Shown: positions 1 through 9,358 of the stretch, one piece after another
Numbering within the stretch: the stretch's first letter is position 1
Layout: each line of letters starts with the position of its first letter
Source of the DNA: Paulinella micropora
Lineage: Eukaryota; Cercozoa; Imbricatea; Euglyphida; Paulinellidae
Assembly: GCA_019918135.1 (NCBI GenBank)
Contig: WBZZ01003181.1
Coordinates: forward strand, 1 to 20,000
Reading direction: 5' to 3'
DNA: 20,000 nucleotides
Notes under the pieces: model-generated
What the model was told of the DNA's origin: nothing
The model's database searches: none
What the model saw: the letters and a program-made list of their open reading frames with translations, nothing else
Position numbers and translations under genes: made by a program

Positions 1-51
1 GAAGTCATTTCCAATAGACCTTCCTAGGACCCTTGCAATTGTGCATAAAGC

Positions 52-52
52 G

Positions 53-108
<56 letters not shown>

Positions 109-148
109 TGAGAGAGAGAAAGAAAGAGAGATAAATAGATAGATCGAT

Positions 149-191
<43 letters not shown>

Positions 192-199
192 GATAGATC

Positions 200-266
<67 letters not shown>

Positions 267-285
267 CGATAGATAGATAGATAGG
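52..285. repeat. GA and GATA microsatellites
   Basis: A (GA)n tract runs from about 52 to 120, interrupted by a few ATGAGAG units. It is followed by (GATA)n from about 130 to 283 with occasional GATC and GAAA variants. Reading frames across it are translated simple repeat and are not genes. Such tracts are ordinary in eukaryotic chromosomes and are not typical of Polinton interiors, so this is taken as host flank. Confidence 0.95.
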
Positions 286-287
286 TT

Positions 288-432
288 TCAGACCGCTGAT
301 AGACAGCACACCACAAGAAGGAACCAATTCTTGCGTTTGCTTGGCGAAGAGTTTTGCGCCAGCGCACACGCTCGGAACAACGGCCTGTTGGATGACGTTG
401 TACTGCACGCAATCTCCACCGTCGAAATCATA
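288..432 (-). other. possible host exon fragment
   Basis: This stretch is visibly richer in G and C than the rest of the window. Read leftward from 432 it is open and protein-like, beginning just after a CAG that could be a splice acceptor (433-435). The translation opens with YDFDGGDC, which resembles the end of a Lin-12/Notch-type (LNR) repeat, followed by a Cys-containing stretch. It then runs into the GATA microsatellite. The polypyrimidine tract is poor and no good donor is visible, so the exon call is weak. It would be a piece of a host gene interrupted by simple repeats. Confidence 0.25.
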
Positions 433-465
433 CTGCAATTTCAATCAGATTAACGTTTTATGTGA

Positions 466-555
466 TAGGAATTGATAGGATTTTGATAGGATTTGATATG
501 ATTTGATATGGTTTGATATGGTTTGATATGGTTTGATATGATTTGATATGATTTA
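466..555. repeat. 10-bp minisatellite
   Basis: About eight tandem copies of a 10-bp unit close to TTTGATATGA or TTTGATATGG, with diverged copies (TTTGATAGGA) at the left. It looks like host repeat DNA. Confidence 0.9.
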
Positions 556-659
556 AATTGAGATTATACAATGAACTTTCGCACCTCCTTGCAGTTGAAA
601 TCCAACGAATTTGGGTCAGCATCGCAAATATGACTACTAAGGGTACCACTATAGGTCAG

Positions 660-934
660 TTATCTTTATATTTATATACATAAATTTAGCCCATTTTGCC
701 ATATTTCGCTCTCCTATTAATCAACCAAAACTAGCAAAACTAGGAAAATCGCTATTTTCACAAACTATCAATACTAAGTCTCCTAATCCCACTTTTCTTA
801 TTCTTTCTCGGTGTCCTGAACCCCCTTATCTTTTTCTAAAAAAAAAATGTGCTCTGTATTGAAAGTTTGTAAATAAAAGAATAAATATTATTTAAAGAAA
901 TGAAAAATTATATTATATATATAAATATCATAAG
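660..934. other. AT-rich gap, probable left junction zone
   Basis: No convincing gene is seen in these 275 bases. The sequence changes from simple repeats to AT-rich DNA like the rest of the element, so the insertion boundary probably lies here. A short tandem (AAAACTAGC, AAAACTAGG) is near 735. The last 30 bases (TATATATATAAATATC) are promoter-like and lead into the ATG at 935. No terminal inverted repeat or target duplication could be matched to the right side of the window. Confidence 0.4.
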
Positions 935-1171
935 ATGGGCAGAACCAAAGTATTTACAGACGAAGAAATACGGCAAAGGAACTCAGAACGGATGAGAATT
1001 TATAATATAAAAAATAAAGAGAAAGCACAGCAGAGGGCTAAGGACTACTACAACAAGAGCAAGGAAGTCATATTGAAGAAAGCAAAGGAGAAAAGGGAAA
1101 AGGAGAAGGTTGATATCGCAAGGATGAAACAACTCCAGAGGCTCGTTGAAGGACTAAATATCGCCCTATGA
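935..1171 (+). CDS. small basic Lys/Glu-rich protein, unknown function
   Basis: A 78-residue open frame with an ATG start, preceded by a very AT-rich, TATA-like tract (about 908-932). Almost the whole protein is a predicted charged helix rich in K, E, R and Q, with local heptad character (RQRNSERMRIYN, KAKEKREKEK). Similar 'KEKxxxxxKxYY' helical proteins occur in giant viruses and PLVs, but that is a composition-level resemblance only. It is the first gene of the element and is followed by about 90 bases of AT-rich spacer before the polymerase region. It could bind nucleic acid; nothing in the sequence proves this. Confidence 0.5.
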   Translation: MGRTKVFTDEEIRQRNSERMRIYNIKNKEKAQQRAKDYYNKSKEVILKKAKEKREKEKVDIARMKQLQRLVEGLNIAL

Positions 1172-1288
1172 AAAACGATATAAATTTTATGTTAAGGATA
1201 TAATATATATTAGTATATAGATAAAATATATATGTCTATATAGATATATTTATTTTTATTTTTGAAAAATCAAAACCCTAATATAACC

Positions 1289-1531
1289 ATGTCAAGCATA
1301 GACTACGGGGGACAAACTTGGAACCTTGACAAACTCGCAGAACAGGGCATACAATACCAAATACGGCAAAACAAACTCTATGTAAAAAAACCAAACGGCA
1401 AGAGGTTTTATGACATAACAACACCAAGAGGGGCACTACCAAACCCTGAGCAGTATGTAATGCCAGACAGAAAACAAAGGGAAATAAAAGAGAGGAAAAG
1501 AGAAGAACCAAACGCTATTGACTTCAATTGA
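1289..1531 (+). CDS. N-terminal piece of the polymerase, or a separate 80-residue protein
   Basis: The open frame extends up to 1262, but the first ATG is at 1289, preceded by AATATAACC. The 80-residue product is polar and basic at its end (RKQREIKERKREE) and matches no family I recognise. It is in the same frame as the polymerase segment that follows: the frame stays open from 1532 to the next stop at 3008-3010, and the codons just after the TGA read like protein. I therefore prefer it as the start of the polymerase cut off by a nonsense codon. The alternative, a separate small gene, would leave the polymerase without an ATG until about 1652. Confidence 0.5.
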   Translation: MSSIDYGGQTWNLDKLAEQGIQYQIRQNKLYVKKPNGKRFYDITTPRGALPNPEQYVMPDRKQREIKERKREEPNAIDFN

Positions 1532-4500
1532 TATAAATTAATACGACAAGACATAAAACACAATTTACCAGTGGGGCAGTCATTGTATAATGTAAAAATC
1601 AATAAAAATTTTTCTCAAAAGATTGAAAAGTTTTCGTTGGAAGATATTATAAAAATGATTGGCACAATCGTAGATGATTTTAAGACTTTATATAAACCAA
1701 ACGACAAAATACAAGTAAGGATATCTGCTATTCCAGAGTCGTGGAATGTTCAATCAAAAAATTCTCTTGTAAAAGTAAAAGACTTTAACTTAGAAGATAT
1801 ATTAGAAAGACTCACAAAAATTTTACAATCAAATGACGAAGTGTGGATGGACAAAGAAGGAGCAACTATGGAGTTGATTGATTTCAATTTTATGGGAGTG
1901 AGGATGCCAGAGGGAGGGGCTAGATTGAAAGCAATAACACAGGAGGACATTTACAAAAAGAAAGGAGTGATTCAAATAAACAATGACGACAACATATGTC
2001 TGGCAAGGGCTATCGTTGTGGCAACAGCCAAGATAGAGAAACACAACAAATACGAACAAATAAGGAGGGGGCGCAGGATACAGGACGAACTGGCAAATAC
2101 ATTACATGAGGAGGCCGGTGTCATAAAAGATTTATGTGGTCTTTCTGAGGTAGATGTGTTTGCTAGTCATATAAAATACAACATAGCAATTGTTGAACAC
2201 CCAGACAAGATAATATATAAAACTGAATTCAAAGATGAAAAGGAACAACAATACAAACACATATACATACTCAAAACCAAAAATCATTACGACACCATAA
2301 CAAGTATGAAGGCCTTCCTATCAAAACGAAACTTCTGTGAGCAGTGTATGAAAGGTTATGAGCATAATCATTCTTGTGTGGCGAAATGTAATATATGCCT
2401 TACGGATGGCTGTAAGGGGTATAACAACATAACAAAATGGAAACAATGCGAAAAATGTAATCGTAAATTTCCGAATGATGAATGCTTCAACAATCACACA
2501 GCCACCACATGCGACAACAAAAAGAAATGTCTTAACTGCTCTAAGACTTTCACAGGCGAACATAAGTGCGGTTATGACAAATGTAAAAATTGTAAAATCC
2601 TACAACCCTTTGAGCATAGGTGTAATATGAAACAAAAAGAAATACATAAACCCTCTGATAAATATGTGTTCTTTGATTTTGAGGCAACACAAGAGACAGG
2701 CACACATATCATTAACCATTCAGAGAGTCAGGATTTCACAGACAGCACACCCATCATACACAAAAGCATAGAAGAGTTTTGTAATTGGGCATTTGGCAAT
2801 CAACACAAGGACTTCACATTCATAGTACATAATGCGAGGGGTTATGATTGTCAATTCGTGCTTAAATGGTTAATAGAAAAAGGCACTTCACCATTTGTCA
2901 TATATCAAGGGGGTAAGATTATGATGATGGCTGTAGGCAAGATTAGGTTTATTGATAGTCTATCTTTCCTAACTATGCCCCTGTCTGATTCCCTGAGACT
3001 TTTGGTTTAGATGAATTAAAAAAAGGATTTTTCCCTCACTTCTTCAATACTGAGGCAAATCAAAATTATGTAGGGGCAATACCAGACAAGGACTATTACG
3101 GCTACAACACATTTTCAAATCATAAACGACAAGAATTTCTGAAATGGTATGAAGAACAAAAAGACAAAGTGTTTGATTTCAAGAAGGAAATGGAAGCATA
3201 TTGTCATAGTGATGTGGATATATCGAGAAGGGGGTGTATGAAATTTAGAGAGAGTTTTCTAGAATTTGGCATAGACCCCTTCCAATACACAACTATCGCA
3301 TCTACCTGTATGGCATTATATAAAGCAATCTATATGCCGACAGATAGCATAGCAGTCATACCAACACTCAGAACAGAAAAAGCAAAAACGAGCCGTATGT
3401 GCGTGGAGTGGCTATCATACAGAGAGAAGAAAGACAATACAACCATACAGCACGGATTAAATGGAAAAGAAAAAATGATACATTTAAAAGGTGCAGGTAA
3501 GGCATACTTAGACGGATATGACCCGAAGACAAAAACTGCATATGAGTTTCATGGGTGCTACTGGCACGGGTGTCCTGAGTGTTATGACGGCAATCAAATG
3601 AATAAAGAGCAATCCGTTAATAAGACATTTGGACAATTATACAAGGAAACAAAACGACGGGAAACTTTAATAAAGCAACACGATGAAGTGAATAATTTAA
3701 TAACAATATGGGGTTGTAAGTGGAACAGAATAAGAGTAAGGCAGGAATTCAAAAGCAACATAGAAGAGACATTAATGGAGCAAGAGACAATCAACCCACG
3801 ACACGCGATGTTTGGGGGAAGGACAAATGCTCTATCTTTATATTGGAGGGCAATGAATGAACAACAATACGCCAAGTACATAGACATATGCTCACTCTAT
3901 CCGTCTGTTATGTTTTATGATCCCTACCCTCTCGGACATCATAAGGTAATCGAAAACACACATGCATTACAAATGTTAAATCAAAAGACAGCATTTGGAT
4001 TAGCCAAAGTAAAAATGCTACCGCCTAGGGGACTAATTCACCCTGTCCTACCCTGTCAAGATAGAGGAAAGATGATGTATTATTTATGTAATAAATGTGG
4101 AGGAAAACCTACAAGACAAATGCGAGCACAACGACACAGATAGGGCACTCACAGGCACTTGGGCAACACCACTCATTTATAAAGCAATCGAAAAAGGTTA
4201 TAATATCATTAAAGTTTATGAGGTGTGGCACTGGGATCAACAGACAACAACAATATTCAAAAACTACATAAAAACCTTTCTACAAGTAAAACAAGAGGCA
4301 AGTGGCTACCCGTCAAATGTGGAAACGGAGGAACAAAAAGACAATTACATAAAGGACTATGAGGAAAAGATGGGTATTAAGTTGGACAAAAGCAAAATAG
4401 AAAAGAATGAAGGAAGGAGGGCAGTCGCAAAACTATGTCTGAATTCTCTGTGGGGAAAGTTTGGACAACAAAGCAACAAGACGCAGACGACAATCGTCAG

Positions 4501-5263
4501 GAGTGAGGCAGAATTATACAAAATACTAAATGACAAAGACATAAACGAAATCTCAATCAATATGATAAATAAAGAATGCCTTGAACTATCCTACAATCTA
4601 CACCCCGAAAAAGTGTCAGTCCCTTACAACACAAACATATGTGTGGCTTTATTCACAACAGCACACGCACAAATGAGATTGTATGATATGATGGATAGAT
4701 TGGGAGACAGGGTATTATATCACGACACAGACAGCATAATATATTCAGTTGATGAAAAACAAGGACAGACAACAATACCGGCAGGCGCCTTATTAGGACA
4801 ATGGACAGACGAACTAATAGACAAAAAAACAAAAGTAAGCAGAAAGATAACTACATTTGTGGGCTCGGGGCCGAAGTCCTACGGCTACATACTAAACGAC
4901 GGCACAACAAAAATGAAACTGAAAGGTTTTTCTATGAACTACGACACTTGCAGGAAACTGAACTTGGTAAATATGTTTAGTGTGATAAGTAATGGACTGG
5001 GAATAAAGGACGAAGAACTATCAAAGAAAGCATATGAGGAATTAGAAGCATTATTGGATACAGAAGGAGAAAAGCACATAGCAAAGAATGTGGCTGAGAA
5101 TGGAAATGTAGCAATACACAACCACAGCAAAATTACGAGGAACAAAAAAGACAAAACGATTACCTCCGAACATTTGAAAAAGATATTCTCATTTACTTAC
5201 ACAAAAAGAGTAATACAGCCGATTAAAGAGAACCATCTCTCTACACTACCTTACGGATTTTAA
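1289..5263 (+). pseudogene. polB: protein-primed family B DNA polymerase (Polinton pPolB), interrupted
   Basis: Would replicate the element's linear DNA from a protein primer. Pieces: 1289-1531, 1532-~2990, ~2990-~4100 and ~4100-5263, separated by an in-frame TGA (1529-1531), an apparent one-base loss near 2988-2996 and an apparent one-base gain near 4095-4110. Seen in order: an N-terminal region without recognised domain; a Cys/His-rich zinc-ribbon-like array (2336-2625); exonuclease motif I (DFEAT, Asp at 2675, Glu at 2681); motif II (HNARGYD, 2828-2848); the EFHGCYWHGCP motif (3544-3576), characteristic of Polinton and related polymerases; polymerase motif A (DICSLYPS, from 3883); motif B (KLCLNSLWGKFG, from 4430); and motif C (YHDTDS, 4718-4735). 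Active-site residues are all kept, so only the reading frame is broken. The part after the TGA has no early ATG, which supports an original start at 1289. Identification is firm; whether the breaks are real or consensus errors is open. Confidence 0.93.
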
Positions 5264-5269
5264 AAGATA

Positions 5270-5326
5270 TTTTAGAATTGCGCTCCCAATCTCAAACTTG
5301 TTTGAGATATCCCGCTTATTCTAAAA
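5270..5326. repeat. nested hairpin after the polymerase
   Basis: Outer perfect 9-bp arms TTTTAGAAT (5270-5278) and ATTCTAAAA (5318-5326) enclose an inner perfect palindrome ATCTCAAAC-TT-GTTTGAGAT (5289-5308). It begins six bases after the polymerase stop codon. A 3'-end or termination role is inferred from position. The same inner palindrome recurs at 9156 and 10210. Confidence 0.85.
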
Positions 5327-5335
5327 CTTATGACG

Positions 5336-5390
5336 TTTATCAACAAACGAGAAATCTGGCGATTAGCCAGATAGAAGTGAAGTTGATAAA
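5336..5390. repeat. nested hairpin with GATTA loop
   Basis: Outer arms TTTATCAAC (5336-5344) and GTTGATAAA (5382-5390) enclose an inner stem ATCTGGC (5354-5360), loop GATTA, GCCAGAT (5366-5372). A diverged relative with compensating base changes is at 18794-18849, and a second copy of the outer stem is at 9304-9353. Confidence 0.85.
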
Positions 5391-5409
5391 TAGATAATTA
5401 ATTTTTTTC

Positions 5410-5422
5410 TATAAAATATATA
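5410..5422 (+). promoter_or_regulatory. TATA-like promoter element
   Basis: TATAAAATATATA lies 14 bases before the ATG at 5437 in an AT-rich stretch after the hairpins. Comparable AT-rich motifs directly precede many genes of the element. Inferred from position only. Confidence 0.4.
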
Positions 5423-5436
5423 CCATATACTATACT

Positions 5437-5796
5437 ATGACCGCCCTCACCAGACTATGTGAGAAGTTTGAGAAACTCTCTATTGAAAATAAAAAAGAAA
5501 CATTTTCTCTTACCGATGTTAAAAAGATAATTACTGACGAAATCCAAATGATTGAAAAGGCACGGGCAGGCAAGCCGACCGATGTTTTTCCATTTGGTAA
5601 GTATAAAGGTAAGAAAATTCAAGATGTAGCAGTTGTTGATAAGCCATACCTTGAATGGGTTATGAAACAGCCGTGGTTTGAGAAATTTACAGATATTAAA
5701 AGTGAAGTAAAAAAATATTTACAAAAAAAAAAAATAAAATTTTGCTATACATATATCAATGACAGACCTGAGCACCAAACAGGACTACTTGAATGA
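5437..5796 (+). CDS. small protein with FGKYK / DKPYLEW module (ExoX C-terminal / DUF3820-like)
   Basis: A 119-residue frame from an ATG just downstream of a TATA-like tract. The first half is charged and helical. Residues about 49-81 carry TDVFPFGKYKGKKI followed by VDKPYLEWVMKQPWF, the pattern of the small domain found at the C-terminus of exonuclease X-like proteins and in DUF3820 proteins; I assign it from memory. No exonuclease catalytic domain is present, so it may be a nucleic-acid-binding adaptor. The last ~20 codons follow a run of 12 A (5723-5734) and overlap the start of the next gene by 38 bases. One A fewer would give a stop directly after the run, so the true C-terminus is probably near 5735. 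The same module recurs in the next gene. Confidence 0.7.
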   Translation: MTALTRLCEKFEKLSIENKKETFSLTDVKKIITDEIQMIEKARAGKPTDVFPFGKYKGKKIQDVAVVDKPYLEWVMKQPWFEKFTDIKSEVKKYLQKKKIKFCYTYINDRPEHQTGLLE

Positions 5797-6214
5797 AATT
5801 GAAAAATGGAACCTTGATGGAGATGTCAAAAAGCCAACCATTAAATGGACTAAGCCTGACATTGTTTCTTTCTATGAGCAATATAAACCACGTGATGATA
5901 ATGTTAAAGTAGTTATCCCACTGGAAAGCGTGTTGATGGAGGAAGAAAGCACACCTTTTACGACTGCTGATTTAAAAGAAACTGGGATTACCGAAATAAA
6001 GGCTAAGGTTGGCGAAGAGATGGCGAATGCTACATGTACAGAAGAAGGATGTATATTAAAGAATAACAAGCAAACCGATGTTTTTCTTCAATATGGAAAG
6101 TATAAAAAAATGAAAATGGAAGATGTTGCTAAGATTGATAAACCATACCTTGAATATTTAATTCAACAACCTTATTTTAATAACAAAGATGCGGTAAAAA
6201 ATATCTCTGATTGA
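5759..6214 (+). CDS. second FGKYK / DKPYLE module protein, paralogue of the preceding gene
   Basis: A 151-residue frame starting at the ATG in ATATATCAATG. The N-terminal ~100 residues are polar and acidic with no recognised domain. Residues about 104-140 repeat the module of the upstream gene: TDVFLQYGKYKKMKMEDV, then IDKPYLEYLIQQPYF. The shared order (TDVF, GKYK, DV, DKPYLE, QP) shows a tandem duplication followed by divergence. It converges on the leftward genes and ends three bases before a hairpin at 6217. It might take part in DNA metabolism alongside the polymerase, which lies upstream on the same strand. Function is not established. Confidence 0.72.
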   Translation: MTDLSTKQDYLNEIEKWNLDGDVKKPTIKWTKPDIVSFYEQYKPRDDNVKVVIPLESVLMEEESTPFTTADLKETGITEIKAKVGEEMANATCTEEGCILKNNKQTDVFLQYGKYKKMKMEDVAKIDKPYLEYLIQQPYFNNKDAVKNISD

Positions 6215-6216
6215 TA

Positions 6217-6350
6217 TTTTAGAAATTAGACTTTCGTCTGCGACTTTCGTCTATTTCTTAAACATCGTTTTTACGATGTAATATTTTTTTTATTTTTTCA
6301 CGATGTTTGCAAAACACACGGGAGCGGTAGCGGGAGTGTGAATTTGCAAA
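6217..6350. repeat. composite inverted-repeat element, reverse orientation (copy 1)
   Basis: The gap between convergent genes is almost wholly structured. Left module: imperfect arms TTTTAGAAAT (6217-6226) and ATTTCTTAAA (6253-6262) around a direct repeat GACTTTCGTCT (6229-6239, 6242-6252). Linker: ACATCGT-TTTT-ACGATGT (6262-6279) and a further ACGATGT (6300-6306). Right module: arms TTTGCAAA (6306-6313, 6343-6350) enclosing CACAC...GTGTG around GGGAGCGGTAGCGGGA. The right module is the reverse complement of the one at 9228-9273. Confidence 0.85.
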
Positions 6351-6358
6351 TATCTATA

Positions 6359-7596
6359 TCAATGGTCTTCTATAAAATTAGCAATAATATTGACATTTCC
6401 ACCATTATTAGTAGTAGAAACCGATTTCTGTGTAAAAGTTAATACATCAATTGGAGACAGATAAATATCATAATTTCTTAGATTTATTTGTTGAGTTGAA
6501 TTAGCATTAACATATATTTTAAAAATCGTCGTTCCGTTGGCGATAGCAGTTGCTGTTGTGTCGGTATCAACTATTGAATATTTCGTATCTACATCCGCAT
6601 ACACTGCTCCAGTTAATGTTCCATTAACCACCATTCGCACTATATTCGTTTTTGAGTCTTCATTACTAATGCTTATTAATGATGGATACACTAATGAATA
6701 ATTGTCTAAGTTAGCACCAGCACTATCATATTTAGCCTTATTTCTTATACTCAATATCGGTCTTTCTGTAGTGTGGGCGACTTCAGCACCCTCAATTGAA
6801 TTCGTTATACTTGTATTAATAGTATTTGACCCCTCAATGAATAAACTAGCACTCGCTGTTTTAAGAATTTGTATTCCAGTCTTTGCATCATTTCTCATTA
6901 CGGCTGTAAAGGGTAATGTCGTATTTCGCAGGCTTACACCTTCATTCGCATTCGCATACTCAATCATATGAACTAATTGAAATAATCCTGTTATGGGATT
7001 TTCAATGTAAAACTTAATAGCACCAAACCCAAGATACTGAAATTGAATTTGAAATACATTTCCTTTGTCCCAACGTAATAAAGGCATAGCATAACATCGC
7101 AAGGGTCGTCCCAGTCTTCTTGGTCAATATAATCTACAGCATTTCCCGAACAATGTGCGATATTCATTCCTGCTTGATTTTTGTAAAAATAAAAGCCATC
7201 GTTAAGGTCATTTCCTATTCCAATAAATGAATAGTAATCTTTTGTATCATCCGTTGTCCATATAGCAGTAAAGCGGGCAAGGACACCCGTTCCAGTTCTA
7301 TATTTTATTCTCCTTTTACTTACCAATCTAGCATCCGCTGTCGCATCAGCAGTTGTTTTCAATTCAGCCATATTATTCAAGAATGACACAGACGATTTTG
7401 TTTCTGTTTTTGTCCGTATCCTAGTATTAATGGTATATGGAAAGATTTCCTGTAAAACTGGAGTTAATTGACCTACTACTGCTTCGCCAAAAGCGGTTTT
7501 TGAATTATTTGTTTCAACATGCCCGTCATATCCAACGCTGACATTTATAAATTCGCCGTCAGGATTTTCTGCGATTAAGTTTCTTTGGTGGGGCAT
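6359..7596 (-). pseudogene. probable virion surface or attachment protein, one frameshift
   Basis: Two overlapping frames (7596 to about 7095, then about 7095 to 6359) read as one protein with a single-base loss near 7090-7100. The preferred start is the ATG at 7594-7596, right after a TATACAATATAGGA tract; the frame also has an ATG at 7630-7632, only 22 bases from the capsid gene's stop. The first segment contains TAIWTTDDTKDYYSFIGIGN and DGFYFYKNQAG; the second opens with VFQIQFQYLGFGAIKFYIEN and LVHMIEYANAN. From memory, such 'QYLGFG...IE...LVH.I.YAN' proteins occur as structural proteins in some large DNA viruses and marine phages; this needs a search. The remainder is Ser/Thr/Asn-rich and beta-like. 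It sits directly downstream of the capsid gene (gap about 58 bases from the preferred start), consistent with a virion component. No catalytic motif was seen. Confidence 0.6.
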
Positions 7597-7654
7597 TCCT
7601 ATATTGTATAAAAAAAATAAATTAACCATCAAAATTAATTATCGCATCACTAGC

Positions 7655-9115
7655 TTAAGACATTAGGATTTCAATTCCCTTAACAAGCACACTTCGCTGA
7701 AGAATGGCATAAGTGTAATGGTTTTGGATAGCATTTGGAGTAGTCGCCGAAAATTCATATCGTCTCTCGGTGTCAAGGCTTAGACCACTCACCTCATAGC
7801 CGTCAGTATCCTTATCGCATAGCGGGCGGTTGTTATCCCAAGTATCTACGTGGAACCAGTTGTAATGATAGACATCGCTGTTTAGGATAGCACTCCCCTT
7901 CAACTTATCCTTCAAAATCATATAGTCTTCATTCTCAGATGTGTCAACGTCAAATTGTTGGAGACGAGTTCCATCAAGTGTCGTGTAATAAGTAATAACT
8001 TTACCATCTGCTCTATTATCATTATCAAAAGAAGTATTGGCACTCTCAGTGCTGTTAAAGACAGATGTATAGATACGACGAATTCTCTCACCCTGCGAGC
8101 GGTTCATTTTGATAACAAAATTTTGCTGAGTCGTTTGAAGACTTTGCTTCCAAGCGATAGGATACTCAATCTTAAACGGAAAACCTTCACCCGCAATCTT
8201 TTGTTGGACGCCAAGGATGACATTCGGGTCAGTCTCAACAGCAAGGAATAGATTTAGGTTAGAGACAATAGCCCCAGCGGTCGTAGCGGTAGCACCAGCG
8301 GAAATAGAACTCTCATCATTGCCATAGAATGAAGAGCGGTTGGTTTCAGCCCACACAATCCGCATATCCAAAATTTCATTAAATCCAATAGTCTTATCCA
8401 GTTCAAAAATAGTGCCAAACAGCATACCCAAAGGAAACTTAACATTAATAACAGGGGTGGCGGTATTATCAGCCCCTCCTTCAAAATACTTAGCCTCCTC
8501 AAAAGGAACATTAACCAAACTATAATTTCCAGCAGTGCTATCAGCGAGAGCGGTATCATTATGACGGCGGGCATTAACAAGTGGCACTTTGTAATATCCT
8601 TGAACTGCAGCGACCAATCCAGCAGTATTGACAGCATCAGCAATAGCCTTTCTTACAGCCACGCTTCCAATTTCAACTTTTCCCGCATTACACTTTTGAA
8701 GCATAGCACCGCTAGCCACACCAGCACCACGATTTTCAAGTGCCATAAATTTTTCATACTTAATTTCTGGTTTCCAAATCATCTTAGTGTAATTGCCCAC
8801 GTGTTGAAGATTGCACAAATATTGACCGCTTCGGCTTCGCAGTTCAATAGTTTTAATCATAGACAGACAATCCATATAGATACGATTGTAGCGGTCGGCA
8901 CCACCTGCAGCATTCGGAGTGTAAGTAAATCGCAAGACACTCCTCGCAAGGTTCAAAGGTCTAGTAGGAATTTCAAAGGTGTTTTCCAGACCACCAGCAG
9001 TAGTAAGTGCGACGGGTTGTGAGCCTTCACGAGTGGTAAGTTTGTTCAATTCATACTTACCAGTGAGCAGTTCCTTAGTCTGATGGACTAGTTCTCCTCC
9101 GTATTGGACAGGCAT
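7655..9115 (-). CDS. mcp: major capsid protein (probable double jelly-roll, PLV/virophage type)
   Basis: An uninterrupted 486-residue frame from an ATG at 9113-9115. The composition is that of a beta-rich capsid subunit: many Asn, Thr, Gly and aromatic residues, no long hydrophobic segment and no signal peptide. The pattern is compatible with two tandem jelly rolls. Near the C-terminus, NAIQNHYTYAILQRSVLVKG fits the conserved end of PLV-type capsid proteins, as I recall them. Its location beside the probable penton gene and on the same strand as protease and ATPase is the usual morphogenesis arrangement. It is the largest gene without any lesion, in contrast to the broken polymerase and integrase. 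The 5' leader holds a 20-bp perfect-arm palindrome (9156-9175). A structure prediction should settle the fold. Confidence 0.72.
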   Translation of the reverse strand: MPVQYGGELVHQTKELLTGKYELNKLTTREGSQPVALTTAGGLENTFEIPTRPLNLARSVLRFTYTPNAAGGADRYNRIYMDCLSMIKTIELRSRSGQYLCNLQHVGNYTKMIWKPEIKYEKFMALENRGAGVASGAMLQKCNAGKVEIGSVAVRKAIADAVNTAGLVAAVQGYYKVPLVNARRHNDTALADSTAGNYSLVNVPFEEAKYFEGGADNTATPVINVKFPLGMLFGTIFELDKTIGFNEILDMRIVWAETNRSSFYGNDESSISAGATATTAGAIVSNLNLFLAVETDPNVILGVQQKIAGEGFPFKIEYPIAWKQSLQTTQQNFVIKMNRSQGERIRRIYTSVFNSTESANTSFDNDNRADGKVITYYTTLDGTRLQQFDVDTSENEDYMILKDKLKGSAILNSDVYHYNWFHVDTWDNNRPLCDKDTDGYEVSGLSLDTERRYEFSATTPNAIQNHYTYAILQRSVLVKGIEILMS

Positions 9116-9155
9116 TTTTTTCTTTTTTTTCAGTGTTAGCGTAGATTAACTAACT

Positions 9156-9175
9156 ATCTCAAACAAGTTTGAGAT
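9156..9175. repeat. 20-bp palindrome in the capsid gene leader
   Basis: ATCTCAAAC-AA-GTTTGAGAT, 41-60 bases upstream of the capsid ATG. The nine-base arms are identical to those at 5289-5308 and 10210-10229; only the two central bases differ (TT, AA, TC). Candidate operator or RNA hairpin. Confidence 0.85.
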
Positions 9176-9227
9176 TACGAGAATATATAATAGTGTAGAA
9201 AAAAAAATAATTAAATCAAATATTGAT

Positions 9228-9353
9228 ATTTGTAAATCCACACTCCCGCTACCGCTCCCGTGTGTTTTACAAACATCGTTTTTCATTAACTAGTCCTTCG
9301 ATGTTTATCAACAAACGATAATGAGCAAAGCGAATGAGAGTGAAGTTGATAAA
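9228..9353. repeat. composite inverted-repeat element, forward orientation (copy 2)
   Basis: Left module: arms TTTGTAAA (9229-9236) and TTTACAAA (9266-9273) enclosing CACAC (9239-9243) and GTGTG (9260-9264) around the complement of the GGGAGCGGTAGCGGGA core of copy 1. Linker: ACATCG (9273-9278) and CGATGT (9299-9304). Right module: arms TTTATCAAC (9304-9312) and GTTGATAAA (9345-9353), as at 5336-5390 but with a different interior. The element ends five bases before the stop codon of the leftward penton gene. Confidence 0.85.
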
Positions 9354-9358
9354 TATCT

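Noticed and set aside
5..412. 135-codon leftward frame through the GATA repeat
   Set aside because: It is mostly translated microsatellite (repeated YLSI and SLSL); period-4 repeats stay open in several frames.
52..555. CRISPR-like array in the repeat region
   Set aside because: The repeats are contiguous 2-, 4- and 10-bp units with no unique spacers.
1172..1288. AT-rich inverted repeats between the first two genes
   Set aside because: The matches are simple TATA strings expected by chance in such AT-rich sequence and share no motif with the composite hairpin family.
2980..4143. Programmed ribosomal frameshifting in the polymerase
   Set aside because: No slippery heptamer with a downstream structure was seen at ~2990, the two shifts are in opposite senses, and unrelated genes carry similar breaks.
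8561..9022. 153-codon rightward frame opposite the capsid gene
   Set aside because: Antisense shadow of the intact capsid gene; composition is low-complexity Ser/His/Thr without motifs.
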